Origin: Chrysogorgia sp. JL179-B06
Taxonomy: Eukaryota; Cnidaria; Anthozoa; Scleralcyonacea; Chrysogorgiidae
Reading direction: 5' to 3'
DNA: 64,000 bases
Assembly: GCA_035772405.1 (NCBI GenBank)
Contig: JAYKKM010000032.1
Span: 2,875,001-2,939,000 of the forward strand
A model generated the notes under the pieces. That model had not been told where the DNA came from, searched no databases, and was given only the letters and a program-made list of their open reading frames with translations. Positions 12,101-22,000 of this stretch are shown here, piece by piece; the stretch's first letter is position 1, and the number at the start of each line of letters is the position of its first letter. A program made the position numbers and the translations under genes.

Positions 12101-15046
12101 CAGTTAATGATTCACTGTAGGTTAAGACACAAGTTTTCTCATTTATAATAATAATAATACATTACATTACATAATACAATGTTAGGAACATCTGTCAACA
12201 ATTACTGCAGAGAAATTATTACTTGGGAGCTTTTGACCATCTTGAAATAATTGTCTGACATTGTGAACACTGAAACAATCAATTTTTAACAAGCAACATT
12301 CATAGTTGGTTTCTAAACCAAAAAATAAGTTTGTAAATGCATTTTTAGACAAACATAAAACAACAATCTTTATTTACTGAACCTTTAATCGCAACCATAC
12401 AAACAATTCACATAAAACAAAATATTGTTCAAGCCAGACGAATTCCAATTATAAATATGTTTACCGGTAATGTATTTAACGATCAATGACTTTGCTATAT
12501 ACTGTTTACCAGCATTGTCGCCTAACTTAGACTGACTTCCTCACCTGAAACAGATGGATATACTGTACAACATTTGAATTTGACGAATAAATATAAAACA
12601 AAAACAGCCACAGGACAGTATAAACATAGCTACTCAGAGGAGCGAAGCTAAGCAAGCACATCAATTTATGATCAAAGAAATACCTACAGAAATACCTGAA
12701 AACGAGAAAGATACAACTTACCTTTAATGTAAACTACACAAGTTCAAGAAAGACAAGGACGTTTTGAGGATTGTCGAAAACTTCTCCGAAAAGCCAAAAA
12801 CGCAGAGTCTCGAAGACACGCCGGGAATTATTAAGCCAAAAACCATAACGCACTCGATCAGACGACACCACGAAGATCATGAGCATTCCCGACTTACATG
12901 ACCCGACCTTTGTACGTTGTACTTGTCGACAAGTTAAGGTTTTTCGAGATTTTCTACCGTAGTTTGTACACACAAGAATCCTTCGATGATCGATATTTAT
13001 GCCCTAACGATGGAGACGACATTTTCCGACGAATTCCGAATTAGCATCTGAGTTGCGCAGTCGTAATTTCGATGTTGAACCCCTACCTACCTACCTCAAC
13101 ACCATGACTATATGGGTACCGCTGACCGCGGTACCCACAAAAATGATACACAAAACTAGTTGTGTTTAGACAAAAAGTCAAGAGTTCTATTAGATCCCCA
13201 ACAGGCAACGATGTTCTTTGATCTAAAGTAACATCATGTCTTAAGGCACTGGGACGGACAGGGAAGTTTTCTTTGTCTTGTGAGCTCTCGGTTGGAACTA
13301 ATGACTTTAACATAAAGGAAACTTTGCTGTTCGTTCATTATACTGTATACATGAATGGCTTCTTGCTATGTGGGGCCCTTGCCGAATAGAGCAGGCTTGT
13401 TAGATACTGTTGGGTGTATAACTATTACAACTATTATGTTAATGGCCAATGGACATAACATATAAATCATCAAAGAATTCTGCAAACTGGTAGTATTTTC
13501 TTCACATCTTTATACGTCAACAGTATATTATCTGATAATGATAAATGTTTGACTCTGAGTGGACAAACCATACCGGGCAAGTACGAAAATTTTATTCGAC
13601 CATGGCAGGATTCAAACTGTGATCTTCGGTTTACTAGTCTGACTCTCTACCAACTGAGCTACATGGCCAAGACGGGAACATGTTGTCTGTGAAATGATGG
13701 TATATATTTAAGAAATAAAAACGTGTCACATGTGATTATCGAGTTATAATGGCACATGTAAAACACGAGGTGATACACCTTACCTTGACTTCTTTTTGTA
13801 ATTAAAACAACTTAAAATTTGTCAAAAACAACAAAATCCAGTCCACACGTATCACGTCAGCCATACATTATCGAGTTATAAAAGCATGCTCGTTCGGCCC
13901 AGTAGCCAATCAGAGTGTGTGTTCTTGCTCATTTACTTCTGGTTATTTTATAAAATGTGATATTTTGAAACAGATACTAGTTTCATCGATATCGAGAGCA
14001 ACTTGCTCTAATATATGTGTAAATAATGACGAGGAATAATGTATATACTCGGAATGAGAATAATGATAAATGTTTGATCCCGAGTGGACAAACCATACCA
14101 GGCAAGTAGGAAAATTCTACTCAACCATGGCAGGTTTCGAACCGTGACCTTCGGTTTACTATTATCTTCCTATATTTTTTTCTTATAAAGTAGCTTGCCT
14201 TTTATTTTTATTCACACCTATTTTTTTAATCATGCAAAGTTTCCAAATCTCACCAGGTTTTTCCAGGTTTTGGCTGTAGTGTTGCCTGAAAATATACAGT
14301 AGTCATTTTGCATGGTAAGTAACCTAATTAAGGTTTCCAAGTGAGCAGGCAAGTTCTTGCCCGTGCAGAGCAAACTTTCCAGCCTGAAAATCTCACAGAA
14401 ATCGGCATTTATTTAAAGGTGCCGTGCAGTCCGTTGTTTCTGTTTACATCGTTTGTTTACATTGCATTATATAAACATTGAACATGAAGTATTGCGGATT
14501 TTTTTCACACGCTTGAGCTTTTCCGCCTAAAAAGCGTGTTATAACAAGCTGTTTGGTTCCTAAATGTGGATAATATATAAAACTACCACTCGTGCCTTCG
14601 CCACCTTTGACGAATACTCGCTTTCGAACTGTCGCAAATCTATTCCGTTTCTGGGGTCCCCAACGTTTGAAATATCATAGATGCACAGAACGGACTGGAC
14701 TGCACCTTTAAGATTTTCTAAACTTTCTGAGATATGCATAAAGTTAGTGGTATTAACGAGGTGGTTGTAAAGTGGGGTTCTACTCTATGTCAATTTTTAA
14801 GTTAATTGATATATTAGCAGATACTGAAAATATATTACAAATTTTAGTAAATTAAACAGCTTATCAATAATTTTCTTAATTGACAATTATCATTATTTGG
14901 TTTACATTAACAAATCTAAAAAATAAAAAGATAACATCTACTAACTATATAGAAATAAACTTGAGAAAATTTACCTTTTGTAAATCCTCTTTTGGACATT
15001 TTTCCAGCAGCTGAAGATCATTGGACTCAAAGCTCGCTTCCGCCAT
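14..15046 (-). CDS. COMMD8: COMMD8, COMM domain-containing protein 8 (5' three exons; 3' end off window): join of 15046-14975, 7448-7293, 172-14
   Basis: Subunit of the COMMD/Commander assembly, which works with CCDC22 and CCDC93 in endosomal cargo recycling and has been linked to NF-kB control. Three exons on the minus strand read 24+52+53 = 129 residues in one phase-0 frame, each bounded by AG/GT. The middle and last exons match the COMMD8 helical N-terminal region. Conserved landmarks are an FQDYNKIW block in exon 2 and, in exon 3, a PRKDEI block followed by LKDFDWKLK, which opens the COMM domain. The rest of the COMM domain (about 55 residues in vertebrate homologues) must lie left of position 1. 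Introns are 7120 and 7526 bp and packed with repeats. The gene is divergent from KIF9, with 94 bp between start codons. The family call rests on remembered homologues; another COMMD paralogue is possible but fits less well. Confidence 0.88.
173..692. other. COMMD8 intron 2, left part: no gene seen
   Basis: About 520 bp between exon 3 and the first composite repeat unit. The short open frames here lack recognisable motifs and look like chance. The sequence AAAACACGAGAAGGAGCGTTTT just before 693 is reminiscent of the CGAG-rich sequence just after 6916, so both may belong to the flank of the repeat insertion. Confidence 0.5.
1190..2540. repeat. Six tandem copies of a ~205-253 bp repeat
   Basis: Recurring words include GCGAAGCGCTGTTTACG, TTTATTGCCGTCTGT, CCTATATCTGGTTAAATT, CTCTGCAGGATAGTTATTTC and GTGCTCGCTGTCAATTT in the same order. 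Copies start near 1204, 1421, 1626, 1873, 2126 and 2340. They are diverged by small indels, so translated frames are not maintained. Confidence 0.85.
3238..3345. repeat. 21-bp minisatellite (about five copies)
   Basis: Copies of GTCTTACCTCCGCTACCCAG run head to tail with few changes. They are embedded in a longer pyrimidine-rich area of roughly 50-bp repeats built on CCAATTGCCATGCC and CTGATGTGTCTC. Confidence 0.85.
4747..5027. repeat. Shared tail, copy 1
   Basis: Aligns base for base with 6635-6916, with a handful of substitutions and one 1-bp length change. It begins GGAGAGGGTAATTCTCGG and ends CTTGCATGAAT(A/G)TTA. It directly abuts the head of the next unit. Confidence 0.9.
5028..6916 (+). 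repeat. Composite repeat unit B (same head and tail as unit A, different body)
   Basis: The head (5028-5221) is 194 bp, like 693-886, and the tail (6635-6916) matches 4747-5027. The body (5222-6634) carries an 88-bp tandem repeat (5331-5680) and then roughly 150-bp repeats built on TGTTTGTCTCCTGTTCTGCTG and CGCGCCAGTACATCTGG (about 5830-6350). The body does not align with that of unit A, although both are pyrimidine-rich on the plus strand. No coding potential is recognisable. Confidence 0.75.
5331..5680. repeat. 88-bp tandem repeat (about four copies)
   Basis: GGTCCGTACTGGGCAAC recurs at 5331, 5419, 5507 and 5593 (spacing 88, 88, 86), with the rest of each monomer conserved, including CGTACAGTCGTTGGGGGAC. 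Confidence 0.9.
7293..7448 (-). CDS. COMMD8: COMMD8 exon 2
   Basis: A 52-codon internal exon with acceptor TTTTCTAG and donor GTGTGT on the minus strand. It encodes helices of the N-terminal domain, with the landmark FQDYNKIW that aligns with the QDYxxxW block of vertebrate COMMD8. It is phase 0 at both ends, compatible with exons 1 and 3. Confidence 0.88.
7523..7880. repeat. Dispersed ~350-bp repeat, copy 1
   Basis: Shares long blocks with 23104-23440, for example AACAATTATTGGATGA, ATCGAGAATTATCAAGG, TACAATAATTGTTTTATTAT and GCAACAGCAAGCTAGCAACA. It includes internal inverted words (CGAGGTTTGTGTT / AACACAAACCGAGG). No TIR or TSD could be settled. It sits 75 bp beyond COMMD8 exon 2, in intron 1. 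Confidence 0.75.
8440..9150. repeat. 46-bp minisatellite (about 14 copies)
   Basis: The monomer core GTAGTAAAATGTCTTAG plus TTGCGTACGTAATGAGGACG repeats every 46 bp (for example 8636, 8682, 8728). Copies become degenerate towards 9150, where CAGGCTTGCGCACGT variants dominate. The open frames on the minus strand here are artefacts of the repeat. It lies in COMMD8 intron 1. Confidence 0.9.
9972..10545 (+). mobile_element. Penelope-like element 3' fragment (GIY-YIG endonuclease end), copy 1
   Basis: Parallels 20106-20625. It contains a broken frame with RQFRTRLKEHQKA, a motif of the Penelope GIY-YIG endonuclease, and the typical end of such elements, TGATGAAGACACTAG followed by GTCGAAACGTTGGG and AACTTTTAAAGTTACGTTCAAA. 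Indels interrupt the frame, so it is inactive. The reverse transcriptase part is missing (5' truncated). It lies in COMMD8 intron 1. Confidence 0.75.
10546..11220. other. COMMD8 intron 1 segment: nothing recognised
   Basis: No conserved open frame, inverted repeat or tandem repeat was seen by eye in this AT-rich stretch. Confidence 0.4.
11280..11990. mobile_element. Foldback/MITE-like inverted repeat
   Basis: The left arm (about 11290-11440) and right arm (about 11815-11990) are inverted copies sharing CAGGCATATCTTC, TGGTTTGACTAAA and the block around GTGACG(T/C)CAC. The arms are diverged and the termini could not be fixed, so family and target duplication are unknown. No transposase frame is present. 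Confidence 0.6.
11991..13533. other. COMMD8 intron 1 segment: nothing recognised
   Basis: AT-rich non-coding sequence. The longest open frames (minus strand 12973-12734 and 13313-13083) have no recognisable domain and no good splice context for either neighbouring gene. Confidence 0.4.
13534..13670 (-). mobile_element. tRNA-derived SINE, copy 1
   Basis: Read on the minus strand it starts with a tRNA-like head, including an A box TAGCTCAGTTGG (13661-13650) and a B-box-like CAGTTTGAATCC (13620-13609). A tRNA-unrelated part with CTTGCCCGGTATGG and a tail ending TTTATCATTA follow. Copy 2 at 14060 confirms the boundaries of the tail. Pol III transcription is the known mode for such elements. Confidence 0.75.
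14060..14161 (-). mobile_element. tRNA-derived SINE, copy 2 (5'-truncated head)
   Basis: Same family as 13534-13670. It keeps a better B box (CGGTTCGAAACC) and the same body and tail, but lacks the first part of the tRNA head beyond 14161. 5' truncation is typical of retroposition. Confidence 0.75.
14416..14708. mobile_element. 293-bp MITE with TA-flanked terminal inverted repeats
   Basis: Ends are AAGGTGCCGTGCAGTCCGTT at the left and, inverted, AAGGTGCAGTCCAGTCCGTT at the right, flanked by TA on both sides (14414-14415 and 14709-14710). TA duplication suggests a Tc1/mariner-type parent. There is no coding capacity. It lies close to COMMD8 exon 1, in intron 1. Confidence 0.7.
14975..15046 (-). 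CDS. COMMD8: COMMD8 exon 1 (start codon exon)
   Basis: ATG at 15046 (minus strand), 24 codons beginning MAEASFES, and donor GTAAAT after an AAG codon. The residues LQLLEKCPKEDLQK match the position of the short first helix of COMMD8 homologues. It is phase 0 into exon 2. This exon carries less family signal than exons 2 and 3, but the phase, position and divergence from KIF9 support it. Confidence 0.78.
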
Positions 15047-15140
15047 GTTTAATCCTTAATAGCGGCTCACACGACCAGCGGTAATGTAACGTTACTTGTA
15101 ACCAATGGTAACAAATTGCTTTCCTTAGCAATGTGCAAAC
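15047..15140. promoter_or_regulatory. COMMD8-KIF9 bidirectional promoter
   Basis: Only 94 bp separate the COMMD8 ATG from the first in-frame KIF9 ATG. The gap holds a perfect X-box (15098-15112), a 10-bp palindrome GTAACGTTAC (15086-15095) and a CCAAT core inside the X-box. No TATA box was seen. A shared promoter is inferred from geometry. Confidence 0.75.
15098..15112 (+). promoter_or_regulatory. X-box (RFX transcription factor site)
   Basis: GTAACC-AAT-GGTAAC fits the X-box consensus GTNRCC(N0-3)RGYAAC exactly, oriented towards KIF9. RFX factors drive ciliary genes in animals, and KIF9 is a motile-cilium kinesin, so motif and gene function agree. Confidence 0.8.
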
Positions 15141-15806
15141 ATGGCTAGCAACCATGAAAAAGCAAAAACGGAATATAGCTGTGGCCAAAATACTCTTCAA
15201 AGAGAAGGGAAAATGAGTGTTGATCACGGTGTAAATGTGTTTGTCCGAATAAGGCCGACTTTCAAGTTTTCTGCTGATATGATTGAACTCCATCCAGACA
15301 ACCAATCTTTGACTATCCATTGCAAGAAAGATGAACGAAGAGGGCACATCAACAATCAGATTTTGGATTGGACTTACCGCATGAACCGAGTCCTTCATAA
15401 CGCTAGTCAGCCTGAGGTTTTTGAACGATGTGCTGAAGAGGCAATTACGAAATCATTAGATGGCTATACCTCCACAATCATGGCTTATGGTCAAACTGGC
15501 GCTGGAAAAACCTTCACGATGAGTGGTTCGTGTGAGAATTTTCAACAGCGCGGGATAATCCCTCGTGCGATTTCACTTATATTCAGGGAGATGTCAGAAC
15601 GCAAAGATCAATCGATCTTTGTTCGGATTTCCTATCTCGAAATCTACAACGAAACAATGTATGATCTTCTGGCTACGATTCCTGGTACACCATATGTTGA
15701 TCCAAGTTCGATGACTGTAACCGAGGAAGGAGCCTGTCATCGAGTTAAAGGATTGTCAGTTCATATTGCTAACACAGAGGAAGAAGCCCTTAACCTACTT
15801 TTTGAG
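15141..15806 (+). CDS. KIF9: KIF9 exon 1 (motor N-terminal half, P-loop)
   Basis: Ends ...LLFE at GAG|GTGAGA. Two in-frame ATGs exist: 15141 (A at -3, G at +4) and 15213 (A at -3). The first lies only 28 bp downstream of the X-box, which would leave a very short leader; the second aligns with the N-terminus of known KIF9. Confidence 0.93.
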
Positions 15807-18800
15807 GTGAGAACATGAACTACTTAGCAGAAATTAACACAAAGCTGGTTGAGTAAACACAAATTTAGAAAATCAGAATAATGTTTACGAATTAAGGCCA
15901 ACTTTCTTTTTTTATGGGAAATCATCTTTTTGTATGGTAAATTACTAAATCTGGTTATTTACTGTAGATGTTTAAGTAAAGGCCCATCTACACGATACGA
16001 TTTGTTGTATACGATTACGATTGTCATCTTGGTGTATGTGATCAAACTGCACATGCGTGTCGACATTCGCCATCGAATCACAAACAACAATTATGTTGTG
16101 TGCAAACAATTGCTTACGCCAGTACGACAATCGTATACGACAATGTACGCCAGAATCACAATCGTATACGATGAATCGTATCATGTAGATGGGCCTTAAG
16201 ATATACAATATTCACAATATTTGCATCTGAGCTGTATGGGATTTACAATGACTTGCCTTTAGCTTGCCATGTAAATCTGATGTACAGTACCAGTCAGAAG
16301 TAACCTAACAGTGCGGTTGCGATGAGGTTGCGGTGAGGTAGCGGTGGAGATGCGGTGAGGTTGCGGTAATGTAGCGGTTAGGTTGCAGTCTATACATCTA
16401 ACCGCAACGGTCGACTAAACGCTTCGGGTTCCGAGTTCATCCGACCAAAAGCCGGCAGCAGAAAGACATGACGCGGACGTCAAACAACTTGCCGTATCAA
16501 GTTCAAAACAAAGGAAATTATTAACTAGTAATCATTGGAGTAGTTTTGAAGTCATTCTTAAGTCTCTGTATTCTGCAATAATGTATAACGATTTTGTGGT
16601 TGAACTCCTAACAACGACGACGACGTTGGTACAAATGCACAAAGCCTGTTATATTGGAATTTCTCAAATAGCGTTAACAATAATATCTCCCGAAACAGTC
16701 TTACAAAATAACTATTATTGCGTGAAAGCATTTTAGGAGAAGAAAATTTAACGGGCATCTTGATACGATTATGTTATTACTGTTGTGTTTTGAGCCAATT
16801 ATTGACCCAACGGCATGTTTTACTGTCGCATGTTTCTTAAACTCATGGTATATTATATTATACTCATCCCGTTTCAAACGTCGAACTTATCATGTGTCCA
16901 ACCTAGATACATGATAAATTCGACGTTTGAATAAGTCGCACTTTAATCGATATAATGCGGTCCATTGACAGGTTTCAAAACTCCAAATCCGTACTACGTT
17001 AAAAAATATTGTTTGATGAACTATAATATTATTGGCATTGCTATATCTGACATGCTTCTTATGTATGTAACTGATTGCTCTTATATGAACTATAAGATAA
17101 CGTAAAAAACCTCAAGTTAAGCCAGAGCTTTTGACATGTGTATTGTCAATTTCCGTTTTATTCGGCACGTGGCACTTTGGCCACGGTGAGAAGAGCATGC
17201 CTGGAGACTGGCAGGCGCTCTTATTGTAAAGACTTAAAACTGTGAGTAATTCTCTAATAACTAATACCGCCATCCAATATATACTATAAAATCACGAGGA
17301 GTACACAACTTTTCAAAGAGAGTGCCACCGGAGTGACAAATAAAAAATCAACGAGTGTCCGATTTATTTTGTCAGGCTAAACTGTCACGGAACCAGGGTT
17401 CGAATTAACGGTGTGCAATGTGCAATTTGCACATCGTTTTGGCCCAAATAGTAAAAGTTGCACATCACTTTTCAAAACGATGTGCAGAAAAAAAGTCTCA
17501 GTATTGAACACAAACAAATAGTTCTGATAAACTATAAGTTAAGTTAACAGTCCTACTTCCCAAAGGTGGAAAAATTGTGTGTATTTCCCGCAGTCACGCA
17601 AAAATTGCTATTAAAATTGTAAAGAAAAGCCATAATCGATTGACGATTGTCGTCGACGCCATATTTTGCGTGTTTGCTCTAAAGTGCCCTGGGAACGAGT
17701 CACTTTCCCGCACAAGCCCGCGCAATTGGTGGCCGAAAAGTTTGATCTTTGTCGCGCATTTTAGTGATTTTATATTAAACTTTCCAATCTCTTAAACCAA
17801 CAGGGGCAATGGCAACCGAAAGTATCTCATGTGCCTAACCTAGAATTCCTTTTGGCATTCAATTTTTTGCCCCGCTTGGACATCATGTTTTCGGGGAAAA
17901 AATGCACATCGTTTTTACTCGACTAATTCGAACCCTGCACGGAACTGCTAGAAGATGGTCACCATTAACAACTTCATTAACCACTTTTGCAGTCTGCGTT
18001 GATATATAGCCCAACTTTATCACTTTACCTGAAAATTGATATTGAGCAATCGAAGCGCGCGGTCACTCAAAGTGCTTCAGTTTTGTTTCAAGCGTGGCAA
18101 ACCAGGCCACGTGTCAACAGTGGCAAAGCAGGCCAAATGCATGTCAACAGTGCCAGTAGCGAAACAGGCAAGCGTCCTTTTTGTCGTCTGTGGCAATAGC
18201 GAGTCTCGGAATAGAAAATTTCATGAATACATTTTTATCAAAAATCAAAAAATTTCTCTTCATGTTTCCCTGAGAGGCTGAGAATGGTTGTGAAACAGAG
18301 CTTGGAATGCTTCGCATGAATGGACCCACACACAGAGTCACAGCGTTTATATCACCATCTAGTAATATATTTTATCTGCGGCACAGGCTTCACATATTCA
18401 GACAAAAATATGTTTGTCGCGAATGGTCCTATTTCTAGAGTATGACGGTATGGCTTTTGATACACTGCCCTTAAAAACAATGTCGTGCTCCGCCGCTCCA
18501 TGTTTTTCTCGAGAAAGAAACAAGTTTAAAGCAGATCTCGAAGTTTTAATTCCTTCCTGCACTCCAGAAGAAGAAAGTGAAATTATTCGTTCCCTCGCAT
18601 ATCGAGATAGCTTTCCCATTGTTGCTAGATATCAAAGCTTGAAACTGTTGATTGTCGAACACACATAACTGCTTATAACGATTAATACAACGCGCAAAGG
18701 AAAAGGACGCTAAACTTCCGAAATAAGCGACTTTTTTACCCAAGAGGACGACAGGGCAACGATTCTTTCCCTCACGGGTCGAGATAGCTTTCCCATCATC

Positions 18801-18997
18801 AATTTAAACACAGTAACGGTATTTGAAAACGAACTTGCGAAGCTACGACAAACGCCAATCAAAGAAGTGCAGACAACGTGCGAAGGAAGGACGCGAAGTT
18901 TCCATTTTGCCAACATTAATAATAGACCCCCTATATATGTTTCTCGACGAATTTCGCACTATCTCAAAACCGGTCCTGGCGAAAAGTGTGGGGGGGG

Positions 18998-19047
<50 letters not shown>

Positions 19048-22000
19048 GGCAGCTCGCCCCCCCCCCCCCCCCCCCCCCCGCCCCCCCCCCCCCCCCCCCC
19101 CCCCTATCCATTGCAGAATCGGTTATCTCACGCTACAATCAGCACAACAGTAAAGCTAGAGATATGTCCGAAGAAGCAGTGAACAATGAGTTGAGAGCTT
19201 GGTGTCAGTATGGAGTGTCGATTTTTTCATTTCATAAACACTTTAATGTTATTTACATAAAACTTGCTTTCGTGTCAGTATTTTGAGATTAGCTCAGATT
19301 TTCTGTTTAACAATGACCGTTTGTCCGCTTACTGAACAGTGGCGGATCCATGGAAGGGCGCACGCGGCGCTCGCCCCCCCCCCCCCCCCTAAAAATCCCG
19401 CAAACAAGTGTTTTCCGTTTTTTAGCATGTCAACGGTTCTACTTCTGAGTACTTCTGAGTTTATATTAAAGTGTTTCATAATCTTGATGCCCCTTTGTAA
19501 TCGTGCATATTTTCTAGTGGAACACCTCTAGTGGAACACCTCAAACATACACCACAACGTGCTGATTCTTCATGTGCGCCCCCCCTTTCAAAAAACCCTG
19601 GATCCGCCACTGCTTAAAAGCCTTGTATTCTAAACACGATAAATTACAATAATTGAATCCGCCGTTATATATAAATTTGCTCGTTTTAAAACAGACCAGT
19701 GCGCAATTCCCAGATGTATTTGGCAATCTTGGTTCAATGCTTCTTGTCTTTAAACGAACATTGATGATTGTTGGACGTCATTTCAATACATTCCTTGGTT
19801 CAGACATGATTTGACGCTACTCTGGCTCTTAAAAAGTTTTTGAACGTAAGTTTAAAAGTTACTGTCCATAATCCAACGTTTCGACCTCCAATCTACTGTG
19901 GGTTTTCCGGTTGTTCCGTATATTCAAAGGGCAGCTGGATTTCGATTAAGCGAATATAGTCGCGCGAACGACTTTTTCCTTTTGTTTTAAGAGCGCTCGT
20001 TTGCAACCAAGTAGAAACCATTCAATTTGTACAATAGAAAAGTCATCCGCGCGACTATATTCGCTTAATCGAAATCCACCTTAAGGGAACCAATTAAAAG
20101 AATCTTACTGTAGGTAGTTTCAACGTAAAAGTTGCTAAAAACCCTTTCTTGACGTTTGGTCATATTTTTGCGAAACCTATATATAAGGATCGTATTGCGA
20201 AGTCCGAACAAACAAAAGACGCTATTTATTCCATTCGTGCAATGAATGACTGTGATCAGGAGTACATCAGTCAGACTAAACGTCAGTTTCGTACGCGTTT
20301 AAAAGAACACCAAAAGGCAAAAAGTTGTTTTCTTTTGAAAAAAAGGAAAATTCTGCTTTGTCGGAAATTATAAATTGCGTGTGAAATTATTCCAAAATCA
20401 TTACCACTAATCCGCGCGTACCGTCCGCTATGAGGGTATAAATAGGGATCCTAACTTTACAACGATCACCCCCTGATGGAGACACTTATAGATTGGAGTG
20501 TCGATTACGTTGGGTTATGGCGGACAGTAACTTTTAATGTTACGTTCAAAAACTTTTTAAGCCAGAGTAGAGTTAAACTTATGTCTGATTTATCACCTGG
20601 CTGCGTTGGGAAATTATTTATATTCCTTCATGGTGTCATGACCCGTGGATTGCACGTTGATGTATTGTGGTGGGTTCTCATGAAGACTTTCGGTAATATT
20701 TTGCACCAGAAAGGTCGCAGGTAACATCAACTATAGGTACAGTAGTTGACGATTTTTAGGGTGGATTGCAGAATGGTGATCCAAGCTCCTTCCTGACCTT
20801 GTCGCCAGTTCTGACTATACCAACATCTACAAAACAATGGTTTCCCGGCCATGACACAAAAGAATATATTGAAGTGACGGAGCATGAATTGAAAATCCAC
20901 TTTAACAATCATTAATGTTCGTCAGCCTATAAGTTATTCGTCAGCCTATAAGAGTCGATAGCCTGTTAGTATAAGAACCAATCAGTTCGCCGAATAGCTC
21001 ATATCTATAGTGTATGTATGTCTATATTATAAAATATCTTATATCCGATCCATTGCTGTGTACTTCGTCGTCTTACTTTATCTACATCTTTCAATACAAC
21101 AGTATATGTTTATCTTTAAGGGTGAAATGAATCGTATCATCGCTAGCCATTCACTAAACCGGAATTCTTCACGTTCTCATTGTATTTTTACGATTTACAT
21201 TGAGTCACGGTCTCGAGTCGAGTCAAATGCAAAATATACCTTGTCGAAAATTAACCTCGTGGATCTGGCCGGTTCCGAACGAATTGGTAAGACCGAGCCC
21301 GAGGGGAATGGACAACTAGAAGCAATGTACATTAACAAGTCATTGACATTTCTGGAACAAGTTGTTATTGCACTAGACGACAGAAGAAGGAAACATATTC
21401 CTTACAGACAGAGCACACTCACGCACGTTCTAAGTGATTCAATTGGTGGAAGAAATAACACCATATTAATTGCAAATATATGGGGAGAAGAAAATCATAT
21501 TGAAGAAACGGTAAGTTACATACGGGGGGTAGTAAGGCTGAGTTTGCTGGTGTAGTTTTAAATAAGTTCCCGAAATTATGTCACATATGTGTAAAATTAC
21601 CTATTATTTCTAAAATAAAGCATTATGATGAGCTATTTTGCCATGCACGAGTCACAATTTCGTAACAAGAAGTCTTGTTTCTCCGAAAATGGAAGTAAAG
21701 CTTCGAAAAATTCATTTAGATAACTTGGCAGATGTTTTCGAATCAAATAGTTTTGCATCGAGATGACATCAATGTTATTGTAATCTGCTTCCGCACTGCG
21801 CACTTTACCTTCTTGTTCTTCGATCATTCTCCCCTGATGAAAAATATAGGATTGAAGGTGGCTAACAGTATCTTTACAGTCAGTATAGCTGAGCTCTTTT
21901 CTGCTTTTGACTGCAGTAATCTGCGCATTTGTTGATGAATTAAACACCAGCGTTGAAGTGATGGAGTGTTCGGAAGCTTATTTACACGCGACCGTTTGGC

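Noticed and set aside
12734..13313. Possible extra COMMD8 exon
   Set aside because: COMMD8 exons 1, 2 and 3 already join in phase and align continuously to the family; the frames here show no COMMD similarity.
15027..15398. 123-codon minus-strand frame
   Set aside because: Antisense shadow of KIF9 exon 1 and the promoter. The real minus-strand coding here is the 72-bp COMMD8 exon 1 in a different frame.
18823..19286. Frames with polyglycine-polyproline
   Set aside because: Translation of the poly-G/poly-C block; no flanking domain.
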